From Proteobacteria bacterium UBA1858 (lineage in GTDB: Bacteria > Pseudomonadota > Gammaproteobacteria > UBA4575), in contig DDIE01000062.1 of assembly GCA_002338385.1 (NCBI GenBank), positions 7,133-17,248 of the forward strand: DNA of 10,116 bases. Reading direction: 5' to 3'. The notes below the pieces were generated by a model, which did not search any database, was not told the DNA's origin, and saw nothing but the letters and a program-made list of their open reading frames with translations. Within the stretch, counting starts at the first letter, position 1; the number at the start of each line of letters is the position of its first letter. The position numbers and the translations under genes were made by a program. Below, one piece after another: positions 1 through 6,886 of this stretch.

Positions 1-807
1 TCAAGATAATCATAGACACAGTCAGCTTGTCTGCGCGCATGGTTTTTCCATGTCAGTTTTAGTAAAGGTATTTGTTGGCTGTCAATCATATTGCGCACCT
101 CAACACTCATTGGCTTGAATGAATTCTTAAACGAAGCATGTCTATATTTCCGTCCAATATTTGAATGTATTAAGATCTGATCGGCAATACTTCTAGCCTC
201 ATGATCATCTTCAATAAGCTGATTCATTTGATAATGAAAATTGAAATAGGGTGCATATTTAAATATTTTCATCACGATCGGATTGAACCAATATCGAGTT
301 GAATGAGTATTTGTGTTAAATAATCTCTGCATGAGTTTATAGGTGCGAGTCTGACTATACGATTTTAAATCTTTGAAGTTATTTTCGGACCAATATTGAA
401 TAAGTGCCTTATAGGTTGCTTGTAATAAATAATTATCACGGTGTGATGCGATGAACCAACTACCGAAAGCCCTATCATCCCCTCTGTTTTGGAACATAAA
501 TAAGTGCGCATGGAGGTTAGGCGTTAACCATAAATCTAGGGGCTGAATACAGTAACAAGTGGCATCAACCCATACGCCACCATTCTTGTTAAGAAGATTC
601 AAGCGTATTAAGTTTGCATACCAGTTAGCTGACAATCTTGATTTTATTTCAGCATCAAGAGGTATATTGATCTAGATTAGTCTCATCTAGAACGACTACA
701 TTCCAATCTGGATTTTCTCTGCGCGATGAATGCAGGCACATTTTGATAATATCAGCCGCACTTGATAAGCCCTGCAGCCACAGGAACCAAATTGTTCGAT
801 TGAACAT
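1..807 (-). pseudogene. Frameshifted capsular-polysaccharide-type glycosyltransferase, 3' end off the window
   Basis: Resembles Caps_synth/GT32-like glycosyltransferases, which add sugars to surface polysaccharides. Read on the minus strand, the first frame starts at an ATG (807-805) with MFNRTIWFLWLQGL and goes on through NPDWNVVVLDETNLDQY, the family's N-terminal pattern (IW-x-x-W-x-QG, then PDW-x-V-x-x-LD). It stops at TGA 657-655. The next frame then carries the second half of the same domain without a stop to base 1: SRLSANWYANLIRLNLL, NKNGGVWVDATCYC (the GGVW-D core) and QPLDLWL. Joined, about 268 residues are visible, close to full family length. The start lies 13 nt past the glmS stop, with no clear Shine-Dalgarno, so co-transcription with glmS is likely. 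Hand-counted G+C is 18/60 at 121-180 and 19/60 at 241-300, against 32/60 at 841-900 in glmS, suggesting a different origin. A sequencing error or a true pseudogene are both possible. Donor and acceptor sugars are unknown. Confidence 0.72.
670..691. repeat. 7-bp direct repeat ATCTAGA beside the frameshift
   Basis: ATCTAGA occurs at 670-676 and 685-691, exactly 15 bp apart, so each copy encodes Leu-Asp in the same frame (VVLDETNLDQY). The core TCTAGA is palindromic, so the copies are also inverted repeats of each other. The pair ends only a few bases from the TATA at 663-666 where the reading frame seems to slip. It may be chance reuse of the codons CTA GAT. Confidence 0.4.
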
Positions 808-820
808 GTTTACGTTTTAC

Positions 821-2650
821 TCATTCTACCGTGACGGACTTAGCCAAATTTCTCGGTTGATCGACATCGGTGCCTTTCAGTACGGCGGCATGGTAGGCGA
901 GCAGTTGCAGAGGTATGGTAAAGATAATCGGGGCCACAGCATTGTCTGGCGCATCCAGTTCGATCAACTGGATTAAATCATCGGCGTTAAAGCCACTGGA
1001 GATATCGGCGAATACATGCAGTTGTCCGCCACGTGCACGCACTTCTTCTATGTTCGATTTGAGTTTTTCCAATAGTTCATTATTCGGTGCTACCGTAATC
1101 ACGGGCATGTCTTCATCCACTAGCGCAATAGGGCCATGCTTAAGCTCTCCAGCGGCATAGGCTTCAGCATGAATATAGGAAATCTCTTTCAGCTTGAGGG
1201 CACCTTCCATAGCAATCGGATGATGCGAACCACGGCCAAGAAACAAGGCGTGTTGTTTGTCCTTGTACTGGCTCGCGAGACTCTCAATGTCGTGATTGAG
1301 TTGCAGCGCTTTGTTAATACGCGCAGGTAGATTAAGTAGCTGGGCTACCAATTCTTGTTCGCTGTCAGCCGTCAGCGCTTTTCTGCGCCCAACTAATATT
1401 ACCAGTAGCATGAGGGCCACCAGTTGGGTGGTGAATGCCTTGGTTGAAGCGACCCCAATTTCAGGTCCTGCATGGGTCATTAATACCAAATCAGATTCAC
1501 GTACTAGGGAGCTCTCAGGGACATTACAAATCACCAGAGAGCCGACATAGTTTTTACTTTTCGACTGCATCAATGCGGCAATACTATCGGCCGTTTCGCC
1601 TGACTGTGACACGGTTACGAACAGGGTGCCTGGACGGACCACATGTTTACGATAGCGGAACTCACTCGCCACTTCCACATGGCAGTGTAGGCCAGCAAGT
1701 TCTTCAAACCAGTATTTGGCGACGAGTCCGGCATGATAGCTAGTTCCGCACGCAATAATCTGAATTGCTTCTACTGCGTCAAGAATCTGTTTAGCCTTGG
1801 CACCCAGAATTTCGTCGACCACCCGACCATTCACTACCCGACCCTCCAAGGTATCACTGATAGCACGTGGCTGTTCATAAATCTCTTTCAGCATATAGTG
1901 CGCGTAGTCACCCTTTTCAGCTGCTGCAGAATTTTGCTCACTGTGCTTGATCGGACGTTCAACTTGCTGGCCTGATTGATCATGTATGACGACCTGATCA
2001 CGACCAATGTCCACCACATCACCATTTTCTAGATAGATGAATTGTTGCGTGTATTTGAGTAGGGCTTGCACATCAGAGGCAATGAAATGCTGTTGTTGAC
2101 CGATGCCTAGCACTAATGGACTGCCCTGACGTGCAGCAATAATTCTGCTTGGATCATTTTTATCAATCACCGCAAGGGCGTAGGCGCCTACAAGATCCGC
2201 CAATGCATGCTTCACTGCAGCCAGCAAATCTTGCTGTTGGTTAAGATAATAAACAATTTGGTGAACAATGACTTCGGTATCAGTATCAGAACTGAACGTG
2301 AAACCACGCTCTATTTGCTGATCTTTGAGGGTCTGAAAGTTTTCTATTATGCCGTTGTGAACGATCGCGATGCGCTGCGTCGAAATGTGTGGATGGGCAT
2401 TTTTTTCTGAGGGTACGCCATGCGTTGCCCAGCGCGTATGGGCAATACCAATGTGGCCATCGATCGGGTACTGCTGCACTGCCTGTTGCAGTTCGCTGAC
2501 CTTACCTAGACGCCGTAAGCGTTGGATACTGTCGCCGTTGATCAGCGCCATCCCAGCTGAATCATAACCACGATACTCCAGTCGCTGGAGTCCCTCCAGC
2601 AGCATTGCTGATACATCATGCTTGGCTATTGCACCAACGATTCCACACAT
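821..2650 (-). CDS. glmS: Glutamine--fructose-6-phosphate aminotransferase (isomerizing), GlmS
   Basis: Cytosolic enzyme making glucosamine-6-phosphate from fructose-6-phosphate and glutamine, the first committed step to UDP-GlcNAc, hence peptidoglycan and LPS. The 609 residues equal the E. coli length. Residues 1 to about 220 form the class II glutaminase domain: catalytic Cys2 directly after Met (MCGIVGA), HTRWATHG at 71-78 and the Asn99-Gly100 oxyanion pair. Two SIS sugar-isomerase domains follow, about 285-425 and 455-600: CGTSYHAG with Cys301, SQSGET at 348-353, Glu489, His505 in ELKHGP, and Lys604 in the C-terminal LAKSVTVE. The ATG is fixed because Cys2 must become the N-terminal nucleophile. 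It begins 6 nt after the glmU stop with no recognisable Shine-Dalgarno in an A-rich stretch, so coupling to glmU translation or another signal is likely. No glmS ribozyme is possible in this spacing. Confidence 0.98.
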   Translation of the reverse strand: MCGIVGAIAKHDVSAMLLEGLQRLEYRGYDSAGMALINGDSIQRLRRLGKVSELQQAVQQYPIDGHIGIAHTRWATHGVPSEKNAHPHISTQRIAIVHNGIIENFQTLKDQQIERGFTFSSDTDTEVIVHQIVYYLNQQQDLLAAVKHALADLVGAYALAVIDKNDPSRIIAARQGSPLVLGIGQQQHFIASDVQALLKYTQQFIYLENGDVVDIGRDQVVIHDQSGQQVERPIKHSEQNSAAAEKGDYAHYMLKEIYEQPRAISDTLEGRVVNGRVVDEILGAKAKQILDAVEAIQIIACGTSYHAGLVAKYWFEELAGLHCHVEVASEFRYRKHVVRPGTLFVTVSQSGETADSIAALMQSKSKNYVGSLVICNVPESSLVRESDLVLMTHAGPEIGVASTKAFTTQLVALMLLVILVGRRKALTADSEQELVAQLLNLPARINKALQLNHDIESLASQYKDKQHALFLGRGSHHPIAMEGALKLKEISYIHAEAYAAGELKHGPIALVDEDMPVITVAPNNELLEKLKSNIEEVRARGGQLHVFADISSGFNADDLIQLIELDAPDNAVAPIIFTIPLQLLAYHAAVLKGTDVDQPRNLAKSVTVE

Positions 2651-2656
2651 AGTGTT

Positions 2657-4021
2657 TTATTTATTTTTTTTCGGCCGTTGCCAGTGATCGACCGTCGCCT
2701 GTTTGCTACGAGAGAGGGTCAGCTTATGTGCGGGTGCGTCTTCGGTAATGGTTGAACCCGCGCCAATAGTGGCACCATCGTGGATGCTGACAGGTGCGAC
2801 TAACTGGCTATCCGAACCGATGAATACATTGTCGCCGATAATGGTCTGGTGTTTATTGGCCCCATCATAATTACAACAGATTGTGCCAGCACCTATGTTG
2901 CTGTGAGCGCCTATTTGAGCATCACCGACATAGCTAAGATGATTGACTTTACTGGCCTGCCCAATTGAGGTTTTTTTAGTTTCAACAAAGTTGCCAATCT
3001 TGACCTGGTCTGCCAACTCGGTCTGCGCACGAATACGGGCAAACGGACCAATTTCGCAGTGCGCTCCTATACTTGCATTTTCTATGTGTGAGTTAGGATG
3101 AATGATGGTACCGGCCGCAATAGTGGAATCAATGATCACACTGTTCATCCCTATGCGTACATTCTTAGCCAACTTCACAGCACCACGCAAGCTGACACTG
3201 GGTTCAATTTCTGTGTCTGCTGCGACCTCGACTATCCCCTCTATGTAGGTCGTTGCCGGATCTTTCAGCGTGACACCATGGCGCATTAATGACTCGCGCT
3301 CACGCTGTTGATAATAGGCTTCTGCCTGCGCTAACTGAATACGATTATTGATACCACTGACCTCGGGAGCATGCGCACACATGACTGCCTCGACCGGGAC
3401 GTTCTCCTCGACCGCCATAGCGATACAATCGGTCAGATAATATTCCTGTTGAGCATTATTGTTTTTGAGTCGTTTCAGCCACGTGAGCAAGTGCTGAGTA
3501 TCTGCACTAATGATGCCGGTGTTAATTTCTCTGATCTTACGCTGGTGCGGATCGGCGTCTTTTTCCTCTACGATGGACATCACTTGTTGCTGCTGATTAC
3601 GCACAATGCGTCCGTAGCCGGATGGACTATCCAACACACAGGTCAGCACACAGCAGGCGGCTGCACTGTCGAGTAACTGGTGCAAGGTGGCGGCTTGTAC
3701 CAGTGGTACATCGGCATACAAAATAAGCGTTTTGCTATCAGTATTTTTATTTAATTGTGACTCAGCCTGTTGCACGGCATGACCAGTACCAAGCTGTTCG
3801 GCCTGCTCCAGCCACACGATTTCATCATCATTGATGCTGGCTCGGACCTGTTCACCAGCATAGCCATGGACCACCATGATCTGCGCGGCATCGAGCTGCC
3901 GAGCCGTGTCAATACAATGCGCCAGCATCGGTCGGCCTCCCAGCTTATGCAGTACCTTGGGTACTTCACTATGCATGCGTGTGCCTTGACCCGCTGCGAG
4001 GATAACTACATTTAGTGACAT
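2657..4021 (-). CDS. glmU: Bifunctional N-acetylglucosamine-1-phosphate uridyltransferase / glucosamine-1-phosphate acetyltransferase, GlmU
   Basis: Carries out the last two steps to UDP-GlcNAc: acetylation of glucosamine-1-phosphate, then uridylyl transfer from UTP. The ATG at 4021 gives 454 residues (E. coli 456) beginning MSLNVVILAAGQGTRM. An in-frame GTG at 4057 would add 12 residues with no family match and no ribosome site. The N-terminal Rossmann-like pyrophosphorylase domain (about 1-230) has GQGTRM at 11-16, Lys22, EQLGTGHA and the metal-binding Asp in YADVPL (commonly YGDVPL). The C-terminal half is a left-handed beta-helix of isoleucine-rich hexapeptides, with GNFVETKK, HLSYVGD and CNYDGANKH holding the acetyl-CoA and sugar ligands. 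The coding end contains eight A's in a row (2671-2664), giving the basic tail RPKKNK. A GAAG 3 nt before the ATG is only a weak ribosome site. Probably transcribed with glmS from a promoter just downstream of the atp terminator. Confidence 0.98.
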   Translation of the reverse strand: MSLNVVILAAGQGTRMHSEVPKVLHKLGGRPMLAHCIDTARQLDAAQIMVVHGYAGEQVRASINDDEIVWLEQAEQLGTGHAVQQAESQLNKNTDSKTLILYADVPLVQAATLHQLLDSAAACCVLTCVLDSPSGYGRIVRNQQQQVMSIVEEKDADPHQRKIREINTGIISADTQHLLTWLKRLKNNNAQQEYYLTDCIAMAVEENVPVEAVMCAHAPEVSGINNRIQLAQAEAYYQQRERESLMRHGVTLKDPATTYIEGIVEVAADTEIEPSVSLRGAVKLAKNVRIGMNSVIIDSTIAAGTIIHPNSHIENASIGAHCEIGPFARIRAQTELADQVKIGNFVETKKTSIGQASKVNHLSYVGDAQIGAHSNIGAGTICCNYDGANKHQTIIGDNVFIGSDSQLVAPVSIHDGATIGAGSTITEDAPAHKLTLSRSKQATVDHWQRPKKNK

Positions 4022-4059
4022 CGCTTCAATATTTTGTTGAGTACGGCTATTAAACACTA

Positions 4060-4087
4060 GTTATTATTATTTGCCTACAGAATTATA
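4060..4087 (-). promoter_or_regulatory. Probable glmU-glmS promoter (perfect TATAAT box)
   Basis: TATAAT on the minus strand at 4087-4082 matches the sigma-70 -10 consensus exactly. It lies 4 nt after the terminator U-tract and about 60 nt before the glmU ATG, implying a start near 4075 and an untranslated leader of roughly 50 nt. No good TTGACA lies 16-18 bp upstream: that position falls on the terminator stem (CATAGG/ATAGGC), and there is no extended -10 TG. The box is clear but the promoter is an inference. Confidence 0.45.
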
Positions 4088-4091
4088 GAGC

Positions 4092-4121
4092 AAAAAAAAG
4101 GCAGCCTATGCGCTGCCTTTT
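4092..4121 (-). terminator. Intrinsic terminator of the atp operon
   Basis: On the minus strand GGCAGC (4117-4112), the loop GCATAG and GCTGCC (4105-4100) form a perfect GC-rich stem, followed by eight T's (4099-4092). Four A's before the stem can pair with the first T's, extending it to 10 bp. It lies 36 nt past the atpC stop. On the plus strand the same stem is followed by only four T's, so any action in that direction should be weaker. Confidence 0.93.
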
Positions 4122-4157
4122 GATTCATAACCGTGCAATGTTTAACTCTCTCAGCAA

Positions 4158-4574
4158 TTAACCCTTGCGAATTTTCTGAATCATACGTAAACGTGCATTC
4201 GCTTCTGCCAGCTCTGCCATAGCGCGGGCACTGTCTATTTCAGCGCCTTTTTCAGCTAACGCTTCTTCTGCTTTCTGCTTGGCTTCGAGTGCCTTTGCTT
4301 CATCCAGATCTTCGGCACGAACCGCAGTATCGGATAACACGGTGATAATGTCGGGTTGCACTTCCAACATGCCGCCAGAGACATAAATGTGCTGGTCTGG
4401 CTGGCCATCAACTTCAATCTTTAATTCGCCTGGCTTGAGTTGGGTAACCAACGGGGTGTGATTAGGGTAGATACCCACGTCACCCATGATCGCTGGAGCA
4501 ATCACTGCGTTGACTTCACCAGAAAAGATTTCTGCTTCTGCGCTTACAATATCAAGTTGCATGGTGGTCGCCAT
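4158..4574 (-). CDS. atpC: ATP synthase F1 subunit epsilon
   Basis: Epsilon is part of the F1 central stalk. It binds gamma and the c-ring and can extend its C-terminal helices to inhibit ATP hydrolysis. The 138 residues match the family. An N-terminal beta-sandwich (about 1-85) has LDIVSAEAEIFSG, GDVGIYPNHTPLVTQLKPG and YVSGGMLEVQPDIITVLSDTA. A helical hairpin follows (about 90-138), with DLDEAKALEAKQKAEEAL and ANARLRMIQKIRKG. The first ATG gives MATTMQLD, aligning with the E. coli N-terminus as I recall it. AAGGA lies only 3 nt before it, whereas the second in-frame ATG would sit 15 nt away. The gene is 12 nt after the atpD stop, is the last of the operon, and is followed by the intrinsic terminator. 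Confidence 0.97.
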   Translation of the reverse strand: MATTMQLDIVSAEAEIFSGEVNAVIAPAIMGDVGIYPNHTPLVTQLKPGELKIEVDGQPDQHIYVSGGMLEVQPDIITVLSDTAVRAEDLDEAKALEAKQKAEEALAEKGAEIDSARAMAELAEANARLRMIQKIRKG

Positions 4575-4586
4575 TATTCCTTAAAC

Positions 4587-5963
4587 TTATAGTTCTTCAG
4601 CTTTCTTAAGTACTTGCTCGATGTTACCTACCATATAGAAGGCTTGCTCCGGCAAGTGATCGTACTCACCATCAACAATGGCACGGAAGCTAGAGATGGT
4701 CTCTTTGAGTGGCACTAGCTCGCCAGGTGTACCCGTAAATACCTCGGCCACACTGAAAGGCTGCGATAGGAAGCGTTGAATTTTACGTGCACGTGTTACC
4801 ACTTGCTTATCTTCTTCTGATAATTCGTCCATACCCAGAATAGCGATAATATCTTTCAGTTCTTTGTAGCGTTGCAGCGTGTTTTGGACATCACGTGCGG
4901 TGTCGTAATGCTCTTGCCCGATCACTAACGGATCAAGCTGACGACTGGTCGAATCCAGTGGATCTACCGCTGGATAAATACCCAGCTCGGCCACCTGACG
5001 TGACAGTACCACGGTCGCGTCTAAGTGTGCGAATGTGGTCGCAGGTGATGGATCGGTCAAGTCATCCGCCGGTACATATACCGCCTGAATGGATGTAATT
5101 GATCCCGCATTGGTAGAAGTAATACGCTCCTGTAACACGCCCATTTCTTCCGCTAGGGTAGGTTGGTAACCCACCGCTGATGGCATCCGGCCTAGCAGTG
5201 CTGATACTTCGGTACCCGCTAATGTATAACGGTAGATGTTATCAATAAACATCAGTACATCTTTACCTTCGTCGCGGAAGTATTCGGCCATCGTCAAACC
5301 TGTTAAGGCTACACGCAGTCTGTTTCCTGGTGGCTCATTCATCTGGCCATATACCATCGCCACTTTATCAAGTACGCCGGCTTCTTCCATTTCGTAGTAG
5401 AAATCGTTACCTTCACGCGTACGCTCACCTACACCTGCGAAAACAGATAAACCTGAGTGCGCTTTAGCGATGTTGTTAATCAGTTCCATCATGGTCACAG
5501 TCTTACCCACACCTGCACCACCGAACAGACCAATCTTACCGCCCTTAGCGAATGGGCATAGTAAATCAATCACTTTAATGCCCGTAGTGAGTAGCTCGTT
5601 ACCACCCGCCTGATCTTCAAATGAAGGGGGTAGACGGTGAATAGGCATAGTTGATTCGTTGCCGATTTCGCCGGCATTGTCGACTGGTGTGCCCAATACA
5701 TCCATCACACGACCCAGAGTCTTGGGACCGACGGGTACATTGATTGGATTACCTGTATTGCTCACTGCCAGGCCACGCTGCAAACCCTCGGAGGCACCCA
5801 TCGCAATTGTTCTTACGATACCGTCACCCAGTTGCTGCTGTACTTCAAGGGTTAAGCCTTTTTCATCAACCTTTAGTGCATCGTACACGTTAGGCACTTG
5901 ATCTGAAGGAAACTCCACATCAACAACTGCACCGATGACTTCAATAATTTGACCAGTACTCAT
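4587..5963 (-). CDS. atpD: ATP synthase F1 subunit beta (catalytic)
   Basis: Three beta subunits carry the catalytic sites of F1. The 458 residues (E. coli 460) show the N-terminal beta-barrel (about 1-75) and the P-loop GGAGVGKT at 148-155. The catalytic Glu180-Arg181 lie in GVGERTREGNDFY, the Walker B Asp241 in FIDNIYRYTLAG, and the adenine-pocket Tyr330 in GIYPAVDPL. The lever DELSEED is at 379-385 in the C-terminal helical domain. All catalytic residues are intact. The ATG is preceded by GAGGA, 5 nt away, at the end of a 45-nt AT-rich spacer after atpG. This is one of the longer leaders in the operon and fits the need for three copies per complex. Confidence 0.99.
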   Translation of the reverse strand: MSTGQIIEVIGAVVDVEFPSDQVPNVYDALKVDEKGLTLEVQQQLGDGIVRTIAMGASEGLQRGLAVSNTGNPINVPVGPKTLGRVMDVLGTPVDNAGEIGNESTMPIHRLPPSFEDQAGGNELLTTGIKVIDLLCPFAKGGKIGLFGGAGVGKTVTMMELINNIAKAHSGLSVFAGVGERTREGNDFYYEMEEAGVLDKVAMVYGQMNEPPGNRLRVALTGLTMAEYFRDEGKDVLMFIDNIYRYTLAGTEVSALLGRMPSAVGYQPTLAEEMGVLQERITSTNAGSITSIQAVYVPADDLTDPSPATTFAHLDATVVLSRQVAELGIYPAVDPLDSTSRQLDPLVIGQEHYDTARDVQNTLQRYKELKDIIAILGMDELSEEDKQVVTRARKIQRFLSQPFSVAEVFTGTPGELVPLKETISSFRAIVDGEYDHLPEQAFYMVGNIEQVLKKAEEL

Positions 5964-6008
5964 AATTTTCCTCGTTACTTCAACTTAATATTTAAAACTT
6001 TTAAGGGT

Positions 6009-6881
6009 TTAAACCGCTGCCGCGCCACCAACAATCTCAGATAGCTCTTGGGTGATTGATGCTTGACGTGCCTTGTTGTACTGCAGCTGTAAATCGTCGA
6101 TCAAGCTGCCCGCATTATCTGATGCACTCTTCATGGCGATCATTCGCGCCGCCATCTCACAGGCGATATTGCCAACTACGCCGCTGTAGACAATTGATTC
6201 GATATAACGCACTAGCAATGCATCCAAGACCTCTTGCGCATCTGGCTCGTAAATGTAATCCCAATGATGCTGGCGTTCTGTGGTCTCTTCCTCTTCTTTT
6301 GGCAGAGGTAACAGGGCTGAAACTTTAGGGGCTTGTGTCATGGTATTAACGAACTCATTCTCAACCAAATACAAACGATCAATATCGCCAGCAATGTAGT
6401 TATCCAACATGACTTTAACAGGACCGATTACGTCGCTCAGTGCCACTGTGTCACCAAGATGGCTGGCATTAGACACCATGTTGATGTCGCTGAGACGCTT
6501 GAAAAATGCTAAGCCTTTAGCACCAATCACGCTCACGTCTATGGCAACATCTTGATCTTGATACTCGCGCACCTTCTTCATCATGCTCTTAAACAGGTTG
6601 ACGTTTAAGCCACCGCATAAGCCGCGATCTGAAGAGACGACAATGAAACCTGCACGTTTAACTGCTGCACGCTCCACCATGAAGGGGTGTTTGTATTCTG
6701 AGTGTGCCGCCGCCAAGTGGTTAATCACCTGTCTGATCTTTTGTGCGTATGGACGTGTGGCGTTCATGCGATCTTGCGCTTTGCGCATTTTACTGGCCGC
6801 AACCATTTCCATTGCTTTAGTGATCTTCTGAGTATTTTTAATACTCGCGATCTGAGTTCGTATTTGTTTTGCGCCAGACAT
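6009..6881 (-). CDS. atpG: ATP synthase F1 subunit gamma
   Basis: Gamma is the rotating central shaft that couples c-ring rotation to the beta-subunit conformations. The 290 residues show the conserved ends that form its coiled coil: N-terminal QIASIKNTQKITKAMEMVAA, and C-terminal LQLQYNKARQASITQEL up to EIVGGAAAV. SSDRGLCGGLNVNLF (about 83-97) is in the middle Rossmann-like part. An acidic loop, PKEEEETTE, precedes WDYIYEPD. The ATG starts 5 nt after the atpA stop. The stop codon itself overlaps the ribosome site TAGGGA, which lies only 2 nt from the start, a tight arrangement suggesting re-initiation by ribosomes finishing atpA. Confidence 0.98.
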   Translation of the reverse strand: MSGAKQIRTQIASIKNTQKITKAMEMVAASKMRKAQDRMNATRPYAQKIRQVINHLAAAHSEYKHPFMVERAAVKRAGFIVVSSDRGLCGGLNVNLFKSMMKKVREYQDQDVAIDVSVIGAKGLAFFKRLSDINMVSNASHLGDTVALSDVIGPVKVMLDNYIAGDIDRLYLVENEFVNTMTQAPKVSALLPLPKEEEETTERQHHWDYIYEPDAQEVLDALLVRYIESIVYSGVVGNIACEMAARMIAMKSASDNAGSLIDDLQLQYNKARQASITQELSEIVGGAAAV

Positions 6882-6886
6882 AGTCC

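Noticed and set aside
655..671. Programmed ribosomal frameshift in the glycosyltransferase
   Set aside because: No slippery heptamer of the X-XXY-YYZ type and no obvious downstream stem seen; loss of one AT unit is simpler.
743..976. Plus-strand open frame across the glmS end and glycosyltransferase start
   Set aside because: It overlaps two well-supported minus-strand genes and its translation resembles nothing known.
2651..2656. glmS ribozyme/riboswitch upstream of glmS
   Set aside because: Only 6 nt separate glmU and glmS, and that element belongs mainly to Gram-positive bacteria.
3751..3969. Second minus-strand frame inside glmU
   Set aside because: Shadow of the conserved GlmU N-terminal domain in another frame.
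4022..4057. Upstream GTG start for glmU adding 12 residues
   Set aside because: No ribosome site before it, and the family N-terminus begins at MSLNVVILAAG (ATG 4021).
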